Source: Terrimonas_A sp051954695 (GTDB lineage Bacteria > Bacteroidota > Bacteroidia > Chitinophagales > Chitinophagaceae). Taken from it: a DNA stretch of 64,000 nt. Below the pieces are notes generated by a model, which saw only the letters and a program-made list of their open reading frames with translations, ran no database searches and had not been told where the DNA came from. The first letter of the stretch is position 1. Each line of letters starts with the position of its first letter. Below, piece after piece: positions 17,096 to 25,526 of the stretch. Where the stretch lies: positions 1-64,000 of the forward strand of contig JBQCHL010000031.1 in the NCBI GenBank assembly GCA_051954695.1, in the 5' to 3' direction. A program made the position numbers and the translations under genes.

Positions 17096-17434
17096 ATGTA
17101 TGAACACCGCAAACAGAAGCTGGCCCCTATGCGGGTGTTTTACCGGCGGGTATTGAATAATATCCTGTTGGCGATGAGCATTCTGTTTGTTTGCCTGCTG
17201 ATCGGCATTTTCGGCTATCACTACACAGCTAACATTTCCTGGCTCGATTCGCTGCATAATGCATCCATGATCTTAAGTGGAATGGGACCGGTGGTGGAGA
17301 TCACCACAGTCGGCGGCAAATGGTTCTCTTCCCTTTATGCCATCTTCAGCGGGGTGGTCTTTATTACCAATATCGGCGTGATACTGGCCCCGGTAATGCA
17401 CCGGATGTTTCACCGGCTCCATCTTGAGGATTAA
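17096..17434 (+). CDS. Two-helix membrane protein resembling an ion-channel pore
   Basis: A 112-aa membrane protein. The basic N-terminus is followed by TM1 (about 20-41), a short extracytoplasmic segment with a hydrophobic re-entrant-like helix WLDSLHNASMILSGMGPV (49-66), a TTVGGKWFSSLYAIFSG segment and TM2 (about 78-100), ending in a basic, His-rich tail. The order TM1, pore helix, filter, GxxFxxxYAxxxG, TM2 matches the 2TM potassium-channel plan, but the filter TVGYGD is replaced by SGMGPV. Channel function is my inference; no named family was recognised. It is probably in an operon with the serine hydrolase (8-bp gap). Confidence 0.75.
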   Translation: MYEHRKQKLAPMRVFYRRVLNNILLAMSILFVCLLIGIFGYHYTANISWLDSLHNASMILSGMGPVVEITTVGGKWFSSLYAIFSGVVFITNIGVILAPVMHRMFHRLHLED

Positions 17435-17467
17435 GAGGGTACGATCGTGCTACATGAACACTGTATG

Positions 17468-17498
17468 TTACATGTAAATGATTCTTCTCCTAATTTTG
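17468..17498 (+). promoter_or_regulatory. Palindrome and -7 box directly before the 17503 start
   Basis: TTACATGTAA (17468-17477) is a perfect 10-bp palindrome. TAATTTTG (17491-17498) matches the -7 consensus and ends 4 nt before the ATG at 17503. This geometry predicts a leaderless or nearly leaderless mRNA, with the palindrome in the spacer/-33 region where a repressor could bind. Confidence 0.45.
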
Positions 17499-17502
17499 CA
17501 AA

Positions 17503-18318
17503 ATGAAAAGAACGGTTTTATTGATAGCATTGCTATCCGGCACTATACTACTGCACGCACAAGACAAGAAACACAAAGAACGTTGGATAAAAGGGGTCTA
17601 CCTCCAGTGGGGTTACAATGTGGACGCTTATAGCCGCAGCGATATACATTTTAAAATGAGCAATGGCGATAATTTTACGTTGCACAGTGTAAAGGCCCAC
17701 GACTCAGGTGATTTTGATGCAGTGTATAAGAAACCAACAGAAGTTTCCATCCCCCAATACAATTACCGCATCGGTTTCTACCTGGATAAAGCCCGTTCAA
17801 AAGCCATTGAAATAAACTTTGACCATACCAAGTATATTGTAACAGACGGGCAAACGGCCAGGGTAACAGGTACTATTGGAGGTGTAAAAGTGGATGGAGA
17901 CAGTGTTTTAAATCCTAAGACTTTTCTGCACTTCGAGCATTCTGATGGCGCCAACTGGTTGCATATAAATTATGTGCGTTTGTACAATGGCCTGCAAAAT
18001 CACGCACACACCCGCAGCATCATTAAATACATGTGGAAAGCAGGTGCAGGCATTAATATACCGCGCACCGATTTTACCTGGAAGGGCGACCGGTTGAACA
18101 ATAAATTCCATATCGCAGGTTACAATATCAGCACAGAGGCTGGGCTACGTCTCTATCCGTTCAAAAGGCTATTCCTGGAAGCAACGGGCAAAACAGGCTA
18201 CGTGCGGTACGTAAATGCATTGGCAAATACGTCTACTTCTAAAGGCAACAGGGCCACGCATGCATTCACTTACCTTGAAGCAATTGCAACATTAGGGATT
18301 GAGATCGGCCACTTGTGA
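17503..18318 (+). CDS. Predicted outer-membrane beta-barrel protein
   Basis: A 271-aa exported protein with a signal peptide (about 1-19, ending LLHAQ). The mature part consists of alternating hydrophobic strands rich in aromatic residues (VYLQWGYNVDAYS, YNYRIGFYLD, KAIEINFDHTKYIV, EAGLRLYPFKRLFLEATGKTGYVRYV) and ends with an L following EIGH, consistent with an outer-membrane beta-barrel of 8-12 strands. No known family recognised; function unknown. It is convergent with the DUF3857 pair, whose last stop abuts its stop (1 bp apart). Confidence 0.75.
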   Translation: MKRTVLLIALLSGTILLHAQDKKHKERWIKGVYLQWGYNVDAYSRSDIHFKMSNGDNFTLHSVKAHDSGDFDAVYKKPTEVSIPQYNYRIGFYLDKARSKAIEINFDHTKYIVTDGQTARVTGTIGGVKVDGDSVLNPKTFLHFEHSDGANWLHINYVRLYNGLQNHAHTRSIIKYMWKAGAGINIPRTDFTWKGDRLNNKFHIAGYNISTEAGLRLYPFKRLFLEATGKTGYVRYVNALANTSTSKGNRATHAFTYLEAIATLGIEIGHL

Positions 18319-20229
18319 TCATTTGTTTTTGACCAATACGATCTTGCTCCTGTCTGCTTTATAGATCGTTTCATAAAACTTTACCAGTTCTGCATAATTG
18401 GCGGCAGGAAAGCGGCCGGAGGATTGCTCCATATGGCGGTAATAATAGATCTTCCCATCAGCCAGCTTGGTAGTGCTTTTATAAGTGCCGAAAGTAGTGT
18501 TCAGCAAAACATCGGCAGGAAGGGCTTCTGCTTCATAACCGGCAGGTAACTGTATCTCTACTGTATCTGTATCTGTGTAAGCTATTCCCAACTGGATATC
18601 ATACCGGCGGGTGCTGTCTGCAGCCGGTTTCTGGTAAGAACGCGACATAATATTAGGAATGATGAATAACCGCTTACCGGTGATGGTAGCATAATTACTG
18701 ACGCTGATATCCAATGCTTCCAGGATAGAAGGAATTGCCGTTTTCTTTTCTTTATAATCAAATTTATTCACTTCGTATGTGGCAAAGTCCAGTTGTTCAT
18801 GCAGGTATTCCTTTACCTTATCAGGGGAAAGATGATTGATCAGCCCGTGAATATCATCCTGCTGCAAACCTTCATAACTGGTATTTGCTGTTACCTGCAG
18901 TGTGCCGTTATCTTCCAGTACAGCTTTAATGCGGCGGGTCTGCAGGTTCTCATTTTTACCATATTCCGGTGTTCGCACCAGTTCTCCTCCTGATTCATTT
19001 ACCAGCAAAGCATACCGGCCTTCTGTAAAATCACCCAGATAGCCTGCCGGCAGTGTCTGACTGGTACACTCGAGCCATATAGTATCTTTCTGAAGCGGCA
19101 CACAAAGGATAACATGATTGAACTGCTGGGAAGGAAACTCACTGGTGATATAGTTGGCATATTTTCCAGCACGTATCAGTGAATAGTAAGAATTGATACC
19201 GGCTTCTTTCAGCAAGCTGTACATGTAATTCACCAATGCTTTACAATCGCCATACCCGTTTGTTGCCACATATTTTGCATCAAAAGGTTGCCAACCGCCT
19301 ATACCTAACTGTATACCTATATACCGGGTGTTTTTCTGCATATATTCATACAGCCGGGCTATCTTCTCCCGGGGATCGGTAAGGCCATCAGCAATCTGGT
19401 GAACGGCTTGTTTAATATTGTCAGGCAATTGATCGCGGCCTGCTTTCAATGAATACACGAACTTTCCAAAATCCTTCCAGCTCATCATATTCCCTTTATA
19501 ATTCTCTACCTGGAATTCAGTAGGTCCGAGTATTACAACAGTGGAAATTTCATGCCATAGAGGAGAATAAGGTTCTTTTGTGATAGCAGGTTGATTATTT
19601 ACAGACCAGGTGGTAGTACGTATATTTTTTTCTTTTTGGATAATGGGTTCGCCATTATATAAAAACGATTGGTAGCGGAACTGGTAATCCGCCGGGCATA
19701 TAACCGAAAGACTGCTTTTTTCCACCGCAATGCCACCACTGGCACGTGGCGCCCACATGGGAAAGAATAAGGTAGACTTATAAGCGATCTCAACAGTATA
19801 TTCTACAGTGTAAGGATAAGTGCGCTGGTAAAAATTATGGAATTTCACCCTGCTGTCGTCTACAAACGTCCCTTCAGAAGTGCTTTTAAGATCACTCATC
19901 TCCTTTTTCTTCACCTTTTTTAGCTGGGTACCATTTGCATCATACAGGATCCCTTCTGCAGATGTAATGCTTCGCATGTTATCATAGTATTCAGAAAACT
20001 GGGCCCAGCGATCGCCATTCTCATTGAACACGGTGATCACATAGTGATTGGTCTGCACCGCTTCTTTCACACTTTTTATTTCAAACTTCAATTCTTCCAG
20101 CCGCACCACAGCATGGGCATTCATCCGCAATACCGGAGAGATGCCGGAAACGGAATATTTTCCATCGCTTGCATGCAGCAGGGCAGAACTGGCCAGCAAC
20201 AGGCATCCGATTATTAACCTTGCGTTCAT
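18319..20229 (-). CDS. DUF3857/transglutaminase-like protein with intact triad
   Basis: A 636-aa exported protein. Signal peptide about 1-20; DUF3857 beta domain about 45-235; transglutaminase-like domain about 265-400 with the catalytic Cys329 in NGYGDCKALVNYMYSLL, His372 in FNHVIL and an acidic residue after the next strand (WLECT, Glu387); then a C-terminal DUF2569/DUF3858-like beta region. Members probably act in the periplasm as peptidases or transglutaminases on unknown substrates. Its ATG overlaps the stop of the upstream homologous gene by 1 nt (TAATG), so the pair is translationally coupled. Confidence 0.9.
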   Translation of the reverse strand: MNARLIIGCLLLASSALLHASDGKYSVSGISPVLRMNAHAVVRLEELKFEIKSVKEAVQTNHYVITVFNENGDRWAQFSEYYDNMRSITSAEGILYDANGTQLKKVKKKEMSDLKSTSEGTFVDDSRVKFHNFYQRTYPYTVEYTVEIAYKSTLFFPMWAPRASGGIAVEKSSLSVICPADYQFRYQSFLYNGEPIIQKEKNIRTTTWSVNNQPAITKEPYSPLWHEISTVVILGPTEFQVENYKGNMMSWKDFGKFVYSLKAGRDQLPDNIKQAVHQIADGLTDPREKIARLYEYMQKNTRYIGIQLGIGGWQPFDAKYVATNGYGDCKALVNYMYSLLKEAGINSYYSLIRAGKYANYITSEFPSQQFNHVILCVPLQKDTIWLECTSQTLPAGYLGDFTEGRYALLVNESGGELVRTPEYGKNENLQTRRIKAVLEDNGTLQVTANTSYEGLQQDDIHGLINHLSPDKVKEYLHEQLDFATYEVNKFDYKEKKTAIPSILEALDISVSNYATITGKRLFIIPNIMSRSYQKPAADSTRRYDIQLGIAYTDTDTVEIQLPAGYEAEALPADVLLNTTFGTYKSTTKLADGKIYYYRHMEQSSGRFPAANYAELVKFYETIYKADRSKIVLVKNK

Positions 20230-22241
20230 TATTTTTTCTTTTTAAATACGATCTGCTCATTGTGCTTTTTCACCACGAGGTTGAAAAATTCACGAAGCAT
20301 AACATATTCTTCCGGTGAAAAAAAAGTGCGGCTGATCCTTACTCTTGAGCGGATGGAAATAACACCAGCGCTCTCTACCGCCCTGTATTCAAAATTGCCT
20401 TCATCTTCAGGGTTCAATTTCACTATGATCGGCTTGGGCAGTTCATCTACTGTATAACCAGGCGGCACATCCATGCGGAGCAAAAATGTTTGATCAATAC
20501 CATAAGGCATTTCTACAGGATAGAGGCGTTCTGTTGATTTGAAAGGGTTTTCTTTCCAGCCTTCGCTGAACATGGGATTGAAATACCAGATATCCTCTTT
20601 GTCAGTAGGCAATTTGAAACGGTACCTGATTGCCACCGGCTCTTCATAATTATTAATAGAATCAATTGAAGGCTCCAGTATTTCCATTTCTCCACCCGCA
20701 TCTTTCTTCAGATCGTTGAAATAAGCATCCTGGCCTTTTTCCTTTAATCTAGACCGCAGGCTGTATGAAGAGTAGTAACCGGGTGAATGCTGCAGATTGC
20801 CTACCAGGTTCCCATTTGCATCGTTGGCAATGAGAACAGAAGTAAGTTCTTTTTCCATCAATGATTCCGGCTTGAATTCGATACCGGCTGCATTGGGCTC
20901 AATTACCCGGGCATGACCATTGTAGCAATCATAACCCAGTTTATTAAAGCCAAGCATGGGCCTGCTCGCATCCAGGTAATAAGTTTTACCGTCGATCACT
21001 ACCCGCGTAACAATATAATTGAACCTGTCGATCAGCGGATACAAAGCATATGCATACCCGTTCGAACGGGTACTGAGTATTACAGGATCGGCCTCCATTC
21101 CCAATTTCTTCAGCATTGCCGTCAGCAGCAGATTGATCTCCACTTCACTGCCGCTTTTACTGTTCAGTGTGGCTTTGAGCGATTTGGTGGTATAAAAGGA
21201 ATTGTAGTTGGTACAGGTCATATTATCCCGCAGCCATGCATAAATATTCTTTGCCTGCTCAAGTGATGTTTTGGCATTTTTATCTGCGGTTGATACTGCT
21301 TCAGTCAGCCATTCATTTTCCTCCTGTAGCGATTTGCCAAAATCTTCTTCGTCGAGCAAGCGTTTGGCAGTTTCAGCCCAGGTATTCATTACCTTTTTAG
21401 GAATAAAGGGCTCACGGTATTCAGCCAACTGGAATTCGATCTTTGCAACGTGATTGCTGAGTGTAGAAGTATAACTTTCTTCCTTTAAGGCTGGCACATC
21501 CTTCATCACCCAACGGAAAAAAGTAACGCCTGCTGAAAAATTGATCCTGTCACTGCCGCCCAGCATTGCATTTTCTTTTTTGATCTCCACGCTGTAAGAC
21601 TCTCTTTTATCCTTTTGATCTTTTATATAAAAAGGTTGATAACCCTGCGTTAAAGAAACATAGTTGAGGAATTCAGGCATTCCTACTATATACTCACTCC
21701 AGAGTGTAGGATAACTGCCCTGGAATTCCCAGGGTCGCAGGTTGAACAGGAAATCGGATTTGAGTTTGTATTCAAATTCAATAATGGAGCCTTCACGGAC
21801 AGCAGGAAAAGTGAATTTCTTGACCACTTTCTTCTTACTGATCTTTTCCTTGAATATGCTTTTGGGATCGAGTTTGGTTTCTACCACTTTGCCGTTTTCG
21901 AGATTATAGGTCACAGCTTTAATGGAGGTAAGTTCTTCTTCTGCTTCATCTACCTTATAGATCGGTATCTCTACTTTAGAGATATCATACCCGTTCTTAT
22001 TGAGGATATGCACACGGCAGTAACGTTTGAACTCGAGTGCAAAGCTCCCTTTATCGTTACCGACAAAGTCCGTGGAGCCGATATCACCAATGATAACGGC
22101 GCTGGCATTGTTATCGATCGGATAAACTGCTTTGAAATCTTCAGGACTTACTTTGCCAAATTTGATCTTTGCTTTTTCCTGCGCGCTTATTTCAAAACAG
22201 AGGAAGCCAAGCAAAATGACCAGGATGGATTGGACTTTCAT
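20229..22241 (-). CDS. DUF3857 protein with degenerate transglutaminase domain
   Basis: A 670-aa exported paralogue of the downstream gene with the same layout: signal peptide (about 1-20), DUF3857 domain (about 60-250) and transglutaminase-like domain (about 320-430). The catalytic positions have changed: the Cys-bearing motif reads SKSGSEVEINLLLTAML with Ser365 in place of Cys, and the FNH motif reads FNYIV with Tyr in place of His; the Asp in YYLDASRP (424) is kept. It is probably a non-catalytic partner or binding protein for the active paralogue. It is the first gene of a two-gene operon. Confidence 0.88.
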   Translation of the reverse strand: MKVQSILVILLGFLCFEISAQEKAKIKFGKVSPEDFKAVYPIDNNASAVIIGDIGSTDFVGNDKGSFALEFKRYCRVHILNKNGYDISKVEIPIYKVDEAEEELTSIKAVTYNLENGKVVETKLDPKSIFKEKISKKKVVKKFTFPAVREGSIIEFEYKLKSDFLFNLRPWEFQGSYPTLWSEYIVGMPEFLNYVSLTQGYQPFYIKDQKDKRESYSVEIKKENAMLGGSDRINFSAGVTFFRWVMKDVPALKEESYTSTLSNHVAKIEFQLAEYREPFIPKKVMNTWAETAKRLLDEEDFGKSLQEENEWLTEAVSTADKNAKTSLEQAKNIYAWLRDNMTCTNYNSFYTTKSLKATLNSKSGSEVEINLLLTAMLKKLGMEADPVILSTRSNGYAYALYPLIDRFNYIVTRVVIDGKTYYLDASRPMLGFNKLGYDCYNGHARVIEPNAAGIEFKPESLMEKELTSVLIANDANGNLVGNLQHSPGYYSSYSLRSRLKEKGQDAYFNDLKKDAGGEMEILEPSIDSINNYEEPVAIRYRFKLPTDKEDIWYFNPMFSEGWKENPFKSTERLYPVEMPYGIDQTFLLRMDVPPGYTVDELPKPIIVKLNPEDEGNFEYRAVESAGVISIRSRVRISRTFFSPEEYVMLREFFNLVVKKHNEQIVFKKKK

Positions 22242-22315
22242 GCGGGTGGGTTTGGTGGTGTTGGTTGAAAATCAAGAGCGACAATTTTACATAAAATATC
22301 CCAGATATTACAGGG

Positions 22316-22323
22316 TATCTTTG
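22316..22323 (+). promoter_or_regulatory. Putative -7 box of queG
   Basis: TATCTTTG matches TAnnTTTG, 16 nt before the GTG start at 22340. It supports the choice of that start. Confidence 0.5.
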
Positions 22324-22339
22324 CGCCCTATACGCAACA

Positions 22340-23281
22340 GTGGATCTACGAGGTAATCATACAGCATTTATTAAGCAAGCCGCCGCAAGGCTGGGGTTTG
22401 ATTATTGTGGCATTGCCAAAGCCGTAAGGCTGGATGAGGACGCGAAAAGGCTGGAACGATGGTTGGGCCAGGGCATGCATGGCTCTATGAAATACATGGA
22501 AAACCATTTTGAGCTAAGGGTTGACCCTGCGAAACTGGTACCCGGCGCCCGCTCAGTGATCACATTGCTGCAGAATTATTTTCCGGCAAAACAGCAGCAA
22601 CCTGATGCGCCCAAAATTGCCAAATACGCTTTCGGAAATGACTATCACGAAGTGATCAGGGCAAAAATGAACCGGTTTCTTACTGAAATACAGGAAAACA
22701 TTGGGGATGTAAATGGCCGTGGCTTTGTAGACTCTGCACCTGTGCTGGAAAGAAGCTGGGCCCAAAGAAGCGGATTGGGGTGGATCGGGAAAAATGGGAA
22801 TTTACTGACTCCAAAGAGTGGCTCCTTTTTTTTCATTGCCACGCTGATCACCGACCTGGAATTGGAATATGATGATCCGTTTGCCAAAGATCATTGCGGC
22901 ACCTGCACCCGCTGCATAGATGCCTGCCCTACTGAAGCCATTCTCCCTGGCAAAGTAGTGGACGGGAGTAAATGCATTTCCTATTTCACCATAGAGCTGA
23001 AGGAAATGCTGATCCCCGGCGAAATGAAAAATAAATTTGATGACTGGGCTTTTGGTTGTGATACCTGCCAGGATGTATGTCCCTGGAACCGGTTCAGCCA
23101 GCCTAATAAAGAACAGGCATTCACGCCCATTCCCGAGATACTTAACCTGCAAAGCAGGGAATGGGAAATGATGACAGAAGAAACATTTAAAAAGATCTTC
23201 AAACATTCTCCTCTAAGCAGAACAAAGTGGAAGGGTATGCAACGGAATATACAATTTTTGAAATCCGGGGAATCGGATTAA
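22340..23281 (+). CDS. queG: Epoxyqueuosine reductase QueG
   Basis: A 313-aa cobalamin- and iron-sulfur-dependent enzyme that reduces epoxyqueuosine to queuosine in tRNA wobble positions, the last step of queuosine synthesis. The two [4Fe-4S] clusters are visible: CGTCTRCIDACP (Cys186, 189, 192, 196, with Cys212) and CDTCQDVCPWN (Cys240, 243, 247). The catalytic Asp131 lies in FVDSAPVLERSWA. It starts with GTG; the next in-frame ATG would remove conserved N-terminal sequence. It lacks the C-terminal HEAT repeats of longer homologues. It is monocistronic and divergent from the DUF3857 pair. Confidence 0.95.
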   Translation: MDLRGNHTAFIKQAAARLGFDYCGIAKAVRLDEDAKRLERWLGQGMHGSMKYMENHFELRVDPAKLVPGARSVITLLQNYFPAKQQQPDAPKIAKYAFGNDYHEVIRAKMNRFLTEIQENIGDVNGRGFVDSAPVLERSWAQRSGLGWIGKNGNLLTPKSGSFFFIATLITDLELEYDDPFAKDHCGTCTRCIDACPTEAILPGKVVDGSKCISYFTIELKEMLIPGEMKNKFDDWAFGCDTCQDVCPWNRFSQPNKEQAFTPIPEILNLQSREWEMMTEETFKKIFKHSPLSRTKWKGMQRNIQFLKSGESD

Positions 23282-23300
23282 AGCTTCAATCAATAGTTCA

Positions 23301-23346
23301 CTCTTCCCGTTATCCCGGTAAAAACTTACAGGTAAGACGGGAAGAG
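23301..23346. repeat. Diverged palindrome, family B copy 2
   Basis: CTCTTCCCGTTATCCCGGTAA (left, about 23301-23321) and TTACAGGTAAGACGGGAAGAG (right, ending at 23346) pair with a few mismatches and a short A-rich loop. The apex and base match the perfect palindrome at 11299-11361. It lies between the convergent queG and barrel-anchor genes, where it could also terminate transcription. Confidence 0.7.
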
Positions 23347-23359
23347 CGCCTGGAATCTG

Positions 23360-24838
23360 CTAATGATTCTTTTTAGGTAAATACAATCTCGCGCCTATCC
23401 CTAAATATAATGGATACTGTTTCTTATCATATTCTTCTTTCACCTGGCTTCTCAGGCCCATTGAAACTTCAGGCCCGATACTCCACTGGAAGGCTTTGTT
23501 GTTTCCAAAACGGAAAGAAAGACCGGTATTAAAGCTTAACTGGAAACGGTTGAATGAATTTTTATCATGATAGTATATCCCTCCTTGTAATGAGTCATAC
23601 ACCAGGGCATTGGAGGTAAGGAGATATCCGGCAGACAGACCTGCATTCAATAAGATCGGCGCTTTGTTCCCTTTGTTTACCTGCCATTGGAAACTGAGCG
23701 GTATTTGCAGGTAATGGAAACGGTTAGTGAAAGTTTTTTGCAGCCCTGCCTGGTATGAAGATCCCACAGATACAGCCTGGGAAGCATAGTTATCGAACCT
23801 TATGGCGGTGTTCCTGTAAGAACCTGTACGGATATTAGTACTTAGATATTGATAATGCAGACCTGAAACGATACTGCTCCGTTTGGATATTGCCCATTCG
23901 CCCAGCACGCCGATACGGAATGCAGGCCCGGGTTTAATATCAGAACGGGGGTAATAAACCGGCCCATAATTCACTACAGGTGGGGTAACCAGGGGTGAAC
24001 CAGGAGAAGCGATCATTCCTCCGGTCTGGTTATATGCCAATGCGCTTTTATTAGTCTCGCCGATCAGGAATGGACTGCCGAGAGGGCCTGCACCACCAAC
24101 ACCCAGATCAAGCGACCATCTGATCTTTGAAGAAGATTGCTTTTTAGCTACCGGCGCTTTCAATTCTGCCGGAGGAGGAATAGCAGCCACTGCACTGTCT
24201 ATCTTCGCTTTCACACTATCCTTTGCAGGAGCAGCAGGCTGGGTTTGTTCTGCTATATCACCAGGCTTGCTTTCTGTTTCTTCCCTGCTCTCTGTTTTCC
24301 TTATTTCCTGTGTAACCGTTTTTTCCTGGTTGCCCGACTTTGCAACAGGGAAGCCGGTTTTATCTGCCTTTCTTTTCCCTTTGTTTTTAACAGCCGGGGC
24401 CAGAGCTGTTGTTTTCCTGCCATTCAATTCCTGGTCAGCAGGTGTTCCGGATTGGGTTGCGATGGCAGGTGAAGTTTCATTTAATTGTGTAGCCTGATCA
24501 ACAGGATTGCTGCTATCAGTCGGTTTAATGGTTGATGGTATTGATGGAATAATGTCTGACTGGGTTGATTGCGCAGCAGGTTGTTGCACAGTTTTGCCGG
24601 AATGATCAGCAGGTTTGCCGGAAGATTCCGTGAGGGTGGGTTTGCCTTTTTGTGTAAGGAGATAACCGGTGTAGCCCAACAGGCCGAGGCCGGTCAGCAG
24701 CCAAAAGAAAACGATATAGCGCCGTCTTTTTTTACGTCGCAGCTCCTTTTCTACGTTTTCCCATACAGCAGTAGAGGGACGTAGTTGCAGCCCTTCCAGT
24801 TCCTGCTGTACCTGTTTATCAAATTCACTTTCCAGCAT
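23360..24838 (-). CDS. Membrane-anchored protein with anti-sigma-like N-terminus and C-terminal barrel-like domain
   Basis: A 492-aa protein with an unusual build. Residues 1-40 are cytoplasmic and charged (EFDKQVQQELEGL, PSTAVWENVEKELRRKKRRR), followed by one TM (about 41-62), a long Pro/Thr/Ser/Ala/Lys-rich linker (about 65-240) and a C-terminal PorT/outer-membrane-barrel-like domain (about 245-492) with strands such as RIGVLGEWAISKRSSIVSGLHYQYLS. The gene overlaps the preceding ECF sigma gene by 14 bp, so the N-terminal segment probably acts as an anti-sigma tether. There is no cleavable signal peptide, which is odd for a barrel domain. Confidence 0.75.
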   Translation of the reverse strand: MLESEFDKQVQQELEGLQLRPSTAVWENVEKELRRKKRRRYIVFFWLLTGLGLLGYTGYLLTQKGKPTLTESSGKPADHSGKTVQQPAAQSTQSDIIPSIPSTIKPTDSSNPVDQATQLNETSPAIATQSGTPADQELNGRKTTALAPAVKNKGKRKADKTGFPVAKSGNQEKTVTQEIRKTESREETESKPGDIAEQTQPAAPAKDSVKAKIDSAVAAIPPPAELKAPVAKKQSSSKIRWSLDLGVGGAGPLGSPFLIGETNKSALAYNQTGGMIASPGSPLVTPPVVNYGPVYYPRSDIKPGPAFRIGVLGEWAISKRSSIVSGLHYQYLSTNIRTGSYRNTAIRFDNYASQAVSVGSSYQAGLQKTFTNRFHYLQIPLSFQWQVNKGNKAPILLNAGLSAGYLLTSNALVYDSLQGGIYYHDKNSFNRFQLSFNTGLSFRFGNNKAFQWSIGPEVSMGLRSQVKEEYDKKQYPLYLGIGARLYLPKKNH

Positions 24839-25409
24839 AACTTGACTTTTTGTGATCCGTGGAATATTTTTTCAACCAGGTGATCAGGAGGTTCCTGGCC
24901 CTGGCATACTGTGAACGGGAGGTGCCGTCGCTGATTCCCAGCATTTCTCCGATCTCCACATGGGAGAACCCTTCCACCGCGTGCAGGTTGAATATTACCT
25001 GGTAGCCTTGTGGCAACTGGCGAACGAGATCGGCCAGTTCTTTAGCATGCAGGCGAACTGCCGGGTCTTCCTGGCTGACGGGATGGAGGTATTCTTCTGT
25101 GAAATACATTTCCTCCTGGTATTTACGATGGCGTTTCAGGAAATTAAGCGCGGTATTGACCATGATCCGGCGGATCCAGGCACCCAATTCCCCTTCCTGT
25201 TTATATTGGTTCAAATGATGGAACACTTTCACAAATCCTTCCTGGAGAACATCTTCTGCGTCCCTCATGGAGCGGGTATAGCGATAACAGACGCCCAGCA
25301 TCGTGTCGGCATACAACTCATAAAGCTGCCGCTGCGCCTGTGGTTTTCCCTTCAGGCAGTCCCTGACCAATTTCTGTTGCTCCATCTGTTCGGTTGCCAT
25401 ACCTGACAA
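24825..25409 (-). CDS. ECF-type RNA polymerase sigma factor
   Basis: A 194-aa sigma factor. Region 2 (about 15-85) contains QLYELYADTMLGVCYRYTRS and DAEDVLQEGFVKVFHHL, the core-binding and -10 recognition helices; region 4 (about 125-185) has LPQGYQVIFNLHAVEGFSHVEIGEMLGISDGTSRSQYARAR, the -35 HTH. It overlaps the downstream membrane-anchored gene by 14 bp, so they are translationally coupled, fitting a sigma/anti-sigma module. The start could be Met4 instead of Met1. Confidence 0.93.
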   Translation of the reverse strand: MSGMATEQMEQQKLVRDCLKGKPQAQRQLYELYADTMLGVCYRYTRSMRDAEDVLQEGFVKVFHHLNQYKQEGELGAWIRRIMVNTALNFLKRHRKYQEEMYFTEEYLHPVSQEDPAVRLHAKELADLVRQLPQGYQVIFNLHAVEGFSHVEIGEMLGISDGTSRSQYARARNLLITWLKKYSTDHKKSSYAGK

Positions 25410-25463
25410 TGATCTTATTCTTATCGTTGCATTTTATGAAAAACTCACCGCTTTTATCGCCTG

Positions 25464-25515
25464 CAAAATACAGCGGCCACAAAGAAAATGACTCTTTGTG
25501 GCCGCTGTATTGCAG
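25464..25515 (-). terminator. Terminator/palindrome between DUF2911 and sigma genes
   Basis: Arms 25468-25486 and 25494-25512 match perfectly over 19 bp (GCGGCCACAAAG core) with a 7-nt loop; TGCA pairs extend the base with a 2-nt bulge. It lies just past the DUF2911 stop on the minus strand and separates it from the sigma operon. Confidence 0.7.
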
Positions 25516-25526
25516 AATTGACCGGT

